From: Brettanomyces bruxellensis
Taxonomy: Eukaryota > Ascomycota > Pichiomycetes > Pichiales > Pichiaceae
DNA length: 64,000 bases
NCBI RefSeq assembly: GCF_011074885.1
Contig: NC_054689.1
Location: 868,001-932,000 of the forward strand
Direction of reading: 5' to 3'
Shown here: positions 23,085 to 31,817 of the stretch, piece after piece
Layout of the letters: the number at the start of each line of letters is the position of its first letter
How positions within the stretch are numbered: position 1 is the first letter of the stretch
Program-made: the position numbers and the translations under genes
The notes under the pieces: model-generated
Told to the model about the DNA's origin: nothing
The model's database searches: none
The model's input: only the letters and a program-made list of their open reading frames with translations

Positions 23085-23827
23085 TAGATGGAAGCAACCA
23101 CTTTTTCCTTCCCTGACTTAATATTTTTTTTTTTGTTTGGCGCATACTTCTGCCACTTATTTTTGATTGTCTCAATTTACTAGTTATTCATGTTATGTTT
23201 TGATTTTCCTTCTTATAAGCTTACAGTTTTTTTTTTCTTGGTTTTGTTAAGAACGGTACTCAATATAGATCTAAGTTTTTTTTTTTTTTTTTTTTTTTTG
23301 AAAATGTTAGCCGTGTAGCGACCGGTCGATCGACGTGATTGCTGACTTGGAATCTTTGTCGGTTTTATTTTTTTCTGCCCCATATTTGTAATTCCAATAA
23401 GATTCACGCTACGAAATGTTGACGTGAAAAAAAAATCAATCCCGAACAAGGTTTATCTTATCGTCTGACAGGTATTGGTAAAATAAGAGTTATTTTCGAT
23501 TATTGTGAATCGGTTGGAAAAGCGGGCTTTTTTCAATAGCATAGTAAGGAAAGTGCAGCTGCGTTTTCACTGCGTTAAGCATAGGTGTTGCATAAATAGA
23601 TCTCAGGTACTTATTTCACATAGACTATATCGCAGACTGCCTTAAATAGGCTATATTAGATAGATTATATCACATAGCCCATAATAAATAGTGGATATTG
23701 CATCGTGGATTGCACTGTGGACATTGAACTGTGGATATTTGATATCATATAGGCGTTTTCCGGTGTGGTACTACAAATTGTGGATTCAGTTTGCAGCAAA
23801 GAGTACAGCACAGAATCAGAAGCAGGT
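23085..23827. promoter_or_regulatory. SGF73 upstream region with T-tract and palindrome
   Basis: Stretch of 743 bases. A 24-base T-run (23276-23299) is followed 25 bases later by GTCGATCGAC (23325-23334), 494 bases upstream of the SGF73 ATG. The last 180 bases contain imperfect repeats of ATATCACATAG/TGTGGATATT type. Confidence 0.45.
23325..23334. promoter_or_regulatory. GTCGATCGAC palindrome, copy 3
   Basis: Perfect 10-bp palindrome beside a 24-base T-run. The T-run could keep nucleosomes off the site. Confidence 0.5.
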
Positions 23828-25484
23828 ATGTCATCATCGGTTGAGCAAAGCAAAAACAGGCTAGAATTGGCGCCAGAGCTGAAGCTGGCGGTGTTTGGCA
23901 CGGATTCGGACAAGGTGATCAGCAAAGTGTCTTCATACAAAGACGTAAAGCAGTCAGATGAAGATTTTAAGGATGTGGTGGATTCGCCGGAGTTTGAGGG
24001 ACTGAGCCACTGGAAGGACTTGGGAAACTTTCTGGAAACACTGCGGCAGAAGCCACGTGACCCACAGAACCCTCTCAACTCGAGGGATCCGCTCGAGAAG
24101 CCCGTTTCGTATCGGATATGCAACATTTGCGACAATCCGATCTTGGAGTCTTCTATGGCGGACCACATTGTTCAGTGCCAGGAGCGGAGCAGGAGGCGGG
24201 AGGAGGAGCAGAAGAAGGTGGGAGGTGTGGATGGTGGCGAGGCGAGAAACGACGATGTGATTGTATTGGATGGGATATATGAGGGGAAGGAGGATAAGAG
24301 TGAAAAGAGTGAAGGCAAGAAACAAGAAAATACACACGAGGGGCCAAGGAAGAACGGCCGCCGGACCGGGCGGAGGGCAGGCCCCGGTAAGTCGTCCTCA
24401 CCCACGCCGTTGTCTGCATCGGGTACACCGGGGGCCACCGGGGAGACGGGCAAACGGAGAGGGGCCCACCACACGCACCCGCGAAAGGCGAAAAAACCAA
24501 GAAAAACCCGGCGGAGCAAAAATTCGCGGAGCAAGGGCCCGGTGGACGTGGAGACGCAGTGCGGGGTGCCCCTCCCCAATGGGGGATTTTGTGCCCGGTC
24601 GTTGACGTGCAAAACGCACTCTATGGGGGCTAAGCGTGCGGTGCCGGGCCGGTCGAGGCCGTACGACGAACTTTTGGCGGCGTACCAGCGGAAAAACCAG
24701 GCGAAAATGGGGGCGGCAGCAGCAGCAGCCCAGCAGGCGAAGGATGATATGATCCACGGGGGCAGCGTGCCGTTGGATGACGAGGAGGAGACCCGGGAGG
24801 TTCTGCAGGGCGTTTCGCGATCCGCGGCCTGGCCCCTGGAGAGAAAAGTTTTGATGCCGGCCAGAATGCGGACGGGATTTTTGAGGATGCGCGAGATGTT
24901 CGCGACAGCCCTCGGAGGGCACGGGGCAGCCCCCGGGGTGATCCAGGGCCGGGCGGCAATTTTGGACGTGGACCGCCCGGCGGACTACGTGCACCCGGTG
25001 CGTGTGCAGAGGCAGCGACCCCAGAAGCCCGCGGGGGAGCTGCAGCAGAGGCGGAAGTTGCAGCAGGAGGTGCTGCAAAGGCAGTTGTCGAAGCAGCAAT
25101 CGAAGCAATTGTCGAAGCAATTGTCTCAACAACTGTCTCAGCAATTATCTAAACAGCAATTGTCTCAACAACTATCCAAGCAGCAACTGTCTCAACATCT
25201 GTCTCAACAACTATCTCAACAACTATCCCACCCCGGTCAATCCAGCAACCTCCTCGGGACACCCGGTGCGTCTTCCCCAGTAACTGCCAACGCCCTACCG
25301 GGGGTCTCCAGGAGCCCAGGCCCGGTGAATTCCGTCGCTAATGGGGTCTCCCAAACACAAAGCCCGGCTTCGTTGATTGCAAACATGGCCCATGCGGGGG
25401 CTGCTGGCTTTAACCGGCATCCTATGTCTGTCCAGGGCTCCATTCGGCCTCAGAGCTCGCTGAACAGCCAGGGGCAACAGCAGC

Positions 25485-25529
<45 letters not shown>

Positions 25530-26146
25530 TATCTCAACTGCCTCAACAACTCTCCCAGCAGCAGCAACTCATCCTCAGAAGAAAACAATTAAAGCACCAG
25601 AAACTCATCGCTATCGCCAGAGCCAACGGAATGACCGAGCAGGAGCTCATCGCCAAGTTGCAGAGGCAGCAGCAGCAACGGGCAAGGCTGCTTCAGGCAA
25701 AGCTGCAGAGCATGACCCCGCAGCAGAGGCAGCAGTTCATTGTTCAGCAGCAGCAAAGAAGACAGCAGATGATGCAGAGAAGGCAGGCGCAGCAGGTGCA
25801 GCAGTTTGCAGCCAAGAACAATGCCATCCAGGCTGCAGCAAACGGCCTGTTGATGGACTTGCAGCCGCTCAGCCAGCAAAGCAGCTCTGCAGCATCGGTC
25901 GGCAGCATTCCCGGCTTGGCAATGCAGTCCCCGGTCGCCAACAATGGTCAAAACTCCAACGTTCAGTCGCCTGCGTCATCCCTGATGCAGCAATCCCCCA
26001 TCAACTCGCCTCTGAATTCTCCCATGAATGCCAACATCTCCATGCAGCAGCAGCAACAACTTCAACATCAGCAATCGGCCTCTCCGCAAGGTCCAATGGC
26101 AGGCCAGTTCTCTGCCAGCCAGTTGTTTGAGAATATGGGCTTCTGA
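23828..26146 (+). CDS. SGF73: SAGA deubiquitinase-module subunit Sgf73 (ataxin-7 orthologue)
   Basis: This gene encodes a 772-aa subunit that tethers Ubp8, Sgf11 and Sus1 to SAGA, so that histone H2B is deubiquitinated. The start is the first ATG (23828); the frame is open further up but without ATG. An N-terminal Cys/His finger is C98-x2-C101-x11-H113-x3-C117. The SCA7 zinc-binding domain is C245, C255, C261, H264, followed by S-M-G-A-K-R-A-V-P-G-R-S-R-P-Y-D. The C-terminal half is Gln-rich: repeats of Q-L-S-Q-Q-L-S-K and an uninterrupted run of 18 Gln (residues 550-567). Human ataxin-7 also carries polyglutamine, though at a different position. The 5' half is strikingly GC-rich and the 3' half less so. 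Confidence 0.92.
25475..25528 (+). repeat. CAA/CAG trinucleotide run (18 Gln) in SGF73
   Basis: Eighteen consecutive glutamine codons, mainly CAA with a few CAG. Such runs vary in length between strains. It is flanked by further Gln-rich sequence from about 25020 to 26080. Confidence 0.95.
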
Positions 26147-26594
26147 TGCTTTTTTTGCTTCTTTTGCTTTTCTACTTATCGATGTGCTTAAATGTCTATG
26201 TATAACTAAAATCACAGCATACTTATTATGTATGTGTAGGGATTACTCGATGAAGATATGTATAGGGACTCTTTAATATATATATAGTATGTTCTTTAAT
26301 ATCTGCAGTATCCATGCAGTATGCTCTTTAATATCTATACAGTATGCTCCTAATGTCTATAGGGACTCTTTAATATCTACAAGAACTCTTTAATACCTAT
26401 GTATGCTATGTATGGTATGCTCTTAATCCATGTACAGTATGCCTAATCCCTCTACTACTCTCAGTCTCTTGGTTCGATCTTTGCTTCATATACCAATTGT
26501 ATCTACCCATGCATTCAGATCTTATCCTTGTTCAGCATCATTCCAAATCAACTCTGCATCTCAATCATGTTCAAATCACGTTGCCATTCATTAC
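26147..26594. repeat. SGF73 3' region with degenerate minisatellite
   Basis: Between the convergent SGF73 and small membrane-protein genes, about 26231-26445 is made of imperfect copies of a roughly 25-base unit built around CTCTTTAATATCTATA and CAGTATGC. The rest is unremarkable AT-rich 3' sequence. Confidence 0.6.
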
Positions 26595-26876
26595 TTACTT
26601 CGAGGACTGCTCCTCATCTTTCTTCACCTGCCGTTCCTTAAGCATTCTCTCCTTCACATCCGGTTTCAGCTCTATCGGAGCAATACTATCACTCACTCGC
26701 ACCTTTATAAAACTCTTAGGCTTCCAATTTCCATTCTCGTCGAAATTCTCCGGGTTTGGTGGCGATTTCTTGATGAGTTGGTAGTCTTTAAGCAGGTATA
26801 GGCCAACCGCAAACCCACCTATTAGTCCAAAGGCAAGGATGTTGAATCGGGCACCGGCTGTTTTGTGAGATGGCAT
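26595..26876 (-). CDS. Small single-span membrane protein, unknown
   Basis: I do not recognise the family. The ATG at 26876 gives 93 aa; an in-frame ATG at 26945 would add 23 less convincing residues. One membrane span lies near residues 10-29 (F-N-I-L-A-F-G-L-I-G-G-F-A-V-G-L-Y-L-L), then a K-D-Y-Q-L-I-K-K-S-P-P-N-P segment and a charged helical tail rich in K and E. Size, single span and basic ends resemble small mitochondrial inner-membrane assembly factors or accessory respiratory subunits; that is inference only. It is divergent from UBC13 and convergent with SGF73. Confidence 0.55.
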   Translation of the reverse strand: MPSHKTAGARFNILAFGLIGGFAVGLYLLKDYQLIKKSPPNPENFDENGNWKPKSFIKVRVSDSIAPIELKPDVKERMLKERQVKKDEEQSSK

Positions 26877-27247
26877 TTCCTGTATTTGAGCTACCTCGCT
26901 TGGAAGTGTCAGTATATGTGTGCAATTGCTGATATAATGGTGCAATTTCTGGCATAATAATGCAATTGCTAATATAAGGAAGAATCAGGTAAATATTTCT
27001 GCTGTCTATGTATCTCGTATTTTTTACGTTTATCACTTCTCGATCTAATTTAATTTTGAATTATTTATTTTTTTCTCAATTGTTCTTTTTCCCCTCTACC
27101 TCTTCCTTACCTTCGCCTCCACTTGCTCAACCTTCCCCGCTATCTAATCATTCCACTCACAGAACAAACCAATCTTCATATAATCCGTTCCATATCCACA
27201 GCATATATTCATACAAAGCTGTACATATTTATCTGCCACTGTCTGCC
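26877..27247. promoter_or_regulatory. Divergent promoter region, small membrane protein / UBC13
   Basis: Stretch of 371 bases with a strongly C/T-rich plus strand from about 27045 to the UBC13 ATG, as expected for a yeast 5' leader. No specific site recognised. Confidence 0.4.
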
Positions 27248-27755
27248 ATGTCTTTACCCAAGCGTATCATAAGAGTATGTTTTCTCACCTTATGTCAACA
27301 CCATCTTTACTCCTACTAACACACCTTTGCCCAAGGAAACTGAACGATTGACAACAGATCCTGTTGCCGGGATCACGGCTGTGCCACATTCCGACAATCT
27401 AAGATACTTTGATGTGGTCATAACGGGACCAGAAGGCTCCCCTTACGAAAACGGCAAGTTCAAGTTGGAATTGTTTCTTCCGGATGAATACCCCATGGTG
27501 GCCCCAAAGGTCCGTTTTCTTACAAAAATATACCACCCGAACATCGACCGTTTGGGAAGAATATGCCTTGATGTCTTGAAAAACAACTGGTCGCCAGCTT
27601 TACAAATTAGAACTATTTTACTATCCATCCAGGCATTGTTAAGCTCTCCAAATCCAGACGATCCACTTGCAAATGAGGTTGCCGAGGAGTGGAAGAACAA
27701 CCACGCACATGCAATAGAGACTGCACGTGACTGGACTGCCAGATACGCCAAATAG
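27248..27755 (+). CDS. UBC13: Ubiquitin-conjugating enzyme E2 Ubc13 (one intron)
   Basis: This is the E2 that, with the variant Mms2, builds Lys63-linked ubiquitin chains, for example on PCNA in error-free damage tolerance. Exon 1 (27248-27274) encodes M-S-L-P-K-R-I-I-R and exon 2 (27336-27755) the remainder, giving 148 aa. The UBC fold is complete, with H-P-N at 77-79 and catalytic C86 in L-G-R-I-C-L-D-V-L, then W-S-P-A-L-Q-I-R. Without splicing, the conserved first helix is lost, so the intron is required. S. cerevisiae Ubc13 starts with the near-identical S-L-P-K-R-I-I-K-E-T-E-K. It is tail-to-tail with the Lon gene, 142 bases apart. Confidence 0.95.
27275..27335 (+). other. UBC13 intron, 61 nt, with AAG acceptor
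   Basis: The donor is GTATGT (27275-27280), the branch point TACTAAC (27313-27319), and the acceptor AAG (27333-27335), 16 bases after the branch point. There is no other AG between branch point and exon 2, and the next downstream AG (CAG at 27356-27358) would break the frame, so a non-YAG acceptor is implied. Confidence 0.88.
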
Positions 27756-27897
27756 TCCTGGATGGGGTGCATTCGCTTCTACTTTCTGCTTTTTACTAGT
27801 TCTTTTTTTTTATCCTTTTCATTTTATACTTACTTGCCGGTGTTGTCCCGTCTCCACTTTTTTTTGGCATTTTGTATATTTTTTCAACAGTGAAGAT

Positions 27898-30800
27898 TTA
27901 TAGACGGCTGGTTCTTTCTCGCTGCACCGCCTGTTTCACTCGTATGGCTCCCTGCCACACTTGTTCGATAACGTCCGAAAAATCATCCACGTACACAATC
28001 TGAATTCCGAGCTCGTCCCTAATGCGTTTTTCTGGCTCTCCAAAAACTGCCTTGGTCTGCTTGTTTCCCGATATCAACTTCTCTTCAGTCAGGATTAGAT
28101 CCCGTAGCTTTTCGTGCGATACCTTTCTATCTTTCATATCCGAAGTGTAGCTTTCAATAATATCTCTGCGGTTAAGTCTCGGGACGATCACTTTTGATAT
28201 ACAGCCACTTAGATGTGCTCCCAAAAGCTTCTCCTTTAGCCCGCCAATCGGAAGAACGTTGCCTGTTAGGGTAATTTCGCCCGTCATTGCAACATCGGCC
28301 GGAATTGGCTTGCGGAGAATTAACGAAAGAAGACATGTTGTAATGGTGATGCCTGCAGAAGGTCCATCTTTGGAAATCGCACCTTCCGGAACGTGAAGAT
28401 GCACTTCCGTGCTTCTGTACCTGTCCAAAGCCGCCTCAATGTTGAAAGAATCGCTTGCGGAAACAAGCATCCGCCTGTTGAGCAAGTATCCAACAAGCAC
28501 ATCTGCAATCTGGGCACTTTCCAAAAGAACGTCTCCTAGATTTCCCGTGCAAATCAACGATTTTTCACCCGGAAGGCCGACCATTTCAAAGCTTAGTAAC
28601 GAGCCCGACCCGTCACTGTTGTAAGAAAGGCCGTTTGCAACCCCGTATTGCTCCTGAATTGTGTTAAAGTTCTTTCTATGCATATCTCTCGCGCTCGTTC
28701 TGCCAGCACCAATGTACTTTGGAAGATCGTCAACTTTGACAGTTGCTGAATACGTAGATGGCTCCGATTCGGTGGCCTGCTCGTGCTCAATTGCCTTGAT
28801 CCGACAAATAGATGCTATTCTTTTTTCCAGTGACCGGATCCCGGGCTCATTCGTGTACTCGGTGGCAATTTTCAAAATAGTATCATCATCCAAATGGAGC
28901 GAACCGGGTGGCAAACAGTTTCTTTGCATCTGTCTCGGAATCAAGTATCTCTTGCATATTTCGACTTTCTCTAGATAGCTGTATCCACTAAGCTCGATCA
29001 TCTCCATTCTGTCCCGTAATGGTGTACTGATGTTCCATGCGTTGTTTGCCGTACAGATAAAGACAACCTGCGACAAATCCACAGGAAAACCAACATAGTG
29101 ATCCTGGAAGTTCTTGTTCTGCTCTGGATCCAATATCTCTAATAATGCAGCCTCAGGGTTACCGTTTCTGGCTGCACCGCCCACCTTATCGATTTCATCC
29201 AATAGAATCACTGGATTGTACGACTGTGCTCTTCTCAAAGCCTGGATTATCAGTCCTGGAATAGCACCAACGTAAGTTCTACGGTGGCCCTTTAAATCGG
29301 CAAAGTCGTCCAGTCCGCCTAACGAAACTCTTTGAAACTTTCTTCCGAGTGCTTTTGCAACCGATTTGGCCAATGATGTCTTGCCAACACCTGGAGGGCC
29401 TGTTAGGAGGAGAATTGGAGCATTAAAGGAACCTTGATTCTCGATTTCGATGCCTGTGTCATTATCTTCATCCATTAAGCCTAGGGCGTCCGCATTTCTG
29501 ATCGAAATTACCGAAGTGGTTGTATTCTTTGTATTCTTTGTATTCTTTAGATTGCTTGAATTGCTTAAATTGCTTGAATTGCTTTTATTTCTATTCTCCG
29601 AATTCTTCAAACTCTCCGCCTTACGGCCCTTTGCTCCAGCCTTTTCCTTAGCATGTATCATATTCCTCTTATCTGTAACTCTGTTGTGCATCTTCAAAAC
29701 AGCAAGATACTCTATAATTCTCTCTTTTGCACGTTGCATGCCGTAATGGTCGTTATCAAGTTGTTGCATGGCTGCATGCAAATTGATACTCTGTGATTTT
29801 CCCGACTTGTGCAATTTCTGCCACGGAATATCCATGATCACATCCATGTATGTTCTCAGGACCTGGTACTCTGATCCACTCTTTGGCATGTGCTTCATGC
29901 AGCTATAATCGGCTCTAATCAATCTCTTGCCGTCTGGTGACATCCTCAAACCATCAAGATGTGCAATAAAGCCTTTCAATTTCTCCGACTGCGGGTCTGG
30001 CACCGATCCAAATGCATTTTCTTTTCTCTCACTTCCTCTCTCATAGAGTCGTATTAGCTGCTTCAATGATTGCAAATGAAACGTGACAAATTGCATTTCA
30101 CGCATTTTGAAGTCGTCCGCACTGAGCCGATCTTTCATGCCTGCCCACTGTTCGGCAACATACTTCATATCGAGCTGCTTGTCCAAGACAAATGATGCAA
30201 ACTCAAGGTACGAGCGAAACATTTCAAGCCTCCTGTTGTGGTCGAACTCACCCAAATAGGAAATTCTTTGTCGAAACGAGAACGGGAAGACGGCAACAAA
30301 TACATCGTTTAATTGGCTAATTATTCTCAACCGTTCTGTAGCATCCTTTTCCATCCTTGCTTGCCCATACAACTCGTAAAGTTTCTGCAACTGGCCGCCG
30401 GTTTCTTTTCCAGAAAGTTCTGCGTTCATTAATGAAGCAAGAGGTGTGAGCTGCAGAAGAATCCGCTGAAGCTCCTCGTCAAGTTTTTGCTCCTTTTGCT
30501 CTTTCCTAAACTCGGCATATCGTCTGTTGAAGCTGTAAACGGACTTAATTGTGCTCAATGCCCGGGCTGTGATCAGATTCAAAGATTCAGTACTGCCTTT
30601 TGTAACTTTCTTTGGTGCAATATCATCCACATTAATCGAAAAAGTACACTCTCCGTGTCTTGGGGCAGTTTTTGGAGGTCTGGTATTTCCAAGTTTTGCA
30701 TGTGCCCGAAACAGAGCATTAAAGCTAATGATGCATTGATGTTTGTGTACACGTATACTTGTGATCCTGCTGATTGTGGCAGGAATTGTTTTATTTGGCG

Positions 30801-31089
30801 TACTCTCAATGTATGGAATACAAGCAATGATCAATGCATTGCCTGGCAGAAGTGAGATTGAAGTCTCTTGTAGTTTAACACGCAGTTGATCGGAAGTATC
30901 TGTTGAAAGTGCTCTAAGTTGCTTTGCAAGTGGTTCGTCGATATCATTGAGCTTATCGTTGAAATGTGTGGCAATCTGTATGGAATCCGACTTTGATAGT
31001 CCTGTTTGGTATGTGACACCTGGCAGATACACAAGTTGGTTCGGGAGAATGAAGTATGGAAGGTTAATGAGTGGCGATTGGAGAGTCAT
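27898..31089 (-). CDS. PLN: Peroxisomal Lon protease
   Basis: This gene encodes an ATP-dependent Lon protease of 1063 aa. An N-terminal substrate-binding domain starts at the first residues with no mitochondrial presequence. The AAA+ module has Walker A G-P-P-G-V-G-K-T and Walker B V-I-L-L-D-E-I-D-K. The protease domain carries the Ser-Lys dyad S911 (K-D-G-P-S-A-G) and K954 (G-G-L-K-E-K-L-L). The protein ends in S-R-L, a canonical type 1 peroxisomal targeting signal. Peroxisomal Lon is known from Ogataea (Hansenula) and filamentous fungi, where it degrades misfolded matrix proteins; S. cerevisiae has only the mitochondrial Pim1. A low-complexity Asn/Lys/Ser linker lies before Walker A. Confidence 0.94.
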   Translation of the reverse strand: MTLQSPLINLPYFILPNQLVYLPGVTYQTGLSKSDSIQIATHFNDKLNDIDEPLAKQLRALSTDTSDQLRVKLQETSISLLPGNALIIACIPYIESTPNKTIPATISRITSIRVHKHQCIISFNALFRAHAKLGNTRPPKTAPRHGECTFSINVDDIAPKKVTKGSTESLNLITARALSTIKSVYSFNRRYAEFRKEQKEQKLDEELQRILLQLTPLASLMNAELSGKETGGQLQKLYELYGQARMEKDATERLRIISQLNDVFVAVFPFSFRQRISYLGEFDHNRRLEMFRSYLEFASFVLDKQLDMKYVAEQWAGMKDRLSADDFKMREMQFVTFHLQSLKQLIRLYERGSERKENAFGSVPDPQSEKLKGFIAHLDGLRMSPDGKRLIRADYSCMKHMPKSGSEYQVLRTYMDVIMDIPWQKLHKSGKSQSINLHAAMQQLDNDHYGMQRAKERIIEYLAVLKMHNRVTDKRNMIHAKEKAGAKGRKAESLKNSENRNKSNSSNLSNSSNLKNTKNTKNTTTSVISIRNADALGLMDEDNDTGIEIENQGSFNAPILLLTGPPGVGKTSLAKSVAKALGRKFQRVSLGGLDDFADLKGHRRTYVGAIPGLIIQALRRAQSYNPVILLDEIDKVGGAARNGNPEAALLEILDPEQNKNFQDHYVGFPVDLSQVVFICTANNAWNISTPLRDRMEMIELSGYSYLEKVEICKRYLIPRQMQRNCLPPGSLHLDDDTILKIATEYTNEPGIRSLEKRIASICRIKAIEHEQATESEPSTYSATVKVDDLPKYIGAGRTSARDMHRKNFNTIQEQYGVANGLSYNSDGSGSLLSFEMVGLPGEKSLICTGNLGDVLLESAQIADVLVGYLLNRRMLVSASDSFNIEAALDRYRSTEVHLHVPEGAISKDGPSAGITITTCLLSLILRKPIPADVAMTGEITLTGNVLPIGGLKEKLLGAHLSGCISKVIVPRLNRRDIIESYTSDMKDRKVSHEKLRDLILTEEKLISGNKQTKAVFGEPEKRIRDELGIQIVYVDDFSDVIEQVWQGAIRVKQAVQRERTSRL

Positions 31090-31817
31090 AGTATTGAGGA
31101 GTGTAAAAAAGAGAAAGAAAGGAAAGAAAAGGAAAGAAAGGAAAAGGAAAAGTGAGAAGTAAATAAATCTAAGATACGGTGGAGATCAGTTAGATACGCA
31201 GATAAATATAGTGTAGCGCGAAATCAGGCGGTGGATTCAGGGAACCGCGGGTGCTGCACCGCCTTGATTTGAATGGAGGTATTAAAGTAAGAGGTATGGG
31301 TTTATGATAATAGTTAATGGAGCAGCCTGCATTTTCAGGATTAAGCTATTGAAACATGCATTAGTATTACTTCTCTTTAAAATATTAGAATACTTTCAAA
31401 TCCTTCTCAAAGCAGATTAAGAGGGCATTGCATTTTCACAGAAAAGCAAACAGTGGCTGGAAAGTGCAATAGTAGTGAAATAGATGCGTCGACAGTCGCG
31501 TCTGCATAAGCTGCCCTGGCTTATTTATGAGACCTCGCTCATAAGGATTAAAGGTATTTAAATATGTGCATTTCTCTTTTTATTCTGTTCATTTTACTTT
31601 TATACTACTCAATACTAGTTATAACGCAAACTTCATAACTAATGGGCGTCAGCTAAACGAACTAAAGTATTACATTAGTATTGTATTGGATTTTCACAGA
31701 AAAGCCAAACAATCATCTCTCATACTAGTATCACATTACACATTCTGGCTGGAAGCTACAGCCAGGACAGTTAAAAGCGACGAATTAAGCAATATTAGAG
31801 ACAGTAGAAAAGCATAA
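31090..31817. promoter_or_regulatory. Lon upstream region / malic enzyme 3' region with LTR-like repeat A
   Basis: Stretch of 728 bases between two minus-strand genes. A G/A-rich plus strand (31095-31160) lies next to the Lon start codon. The dispersed repeat copy A occupies 31476-31651. No further structure seen. Confidence 0.45.
31476..31651 (-). mobile_element. Dispersed repeat copy A, probable solo LTR (shortened)
   Basis: On the minus strand it begins TGACGCC and ends TTTCA. It shares with copies B (37347-37577) and C (48391-48617) the block TTATGAAG near the 5' end, a TATAAAAGTAA box, an ATCCTTATGAGCGAGGT block, GCAGGGCAGCTT, and a 3' block GACGCGACTNTCGACG. It is about 50 bases shorter than B, between the TATA box and the central block and just upstream of the TATA box. 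TG...CA ends with an internal TATA box suggest a retrotransposon LTR; no target-site duplication is visible. Confidence 0.6.

Noticed and set aside
24398..25144. Long antisense frames opposite SGF73, MAE1, PKH and MSH3
   Set aside because: GC-rich genes produce open antisense frames. These show no conserved motifs, while the sense proteins are well-known families.
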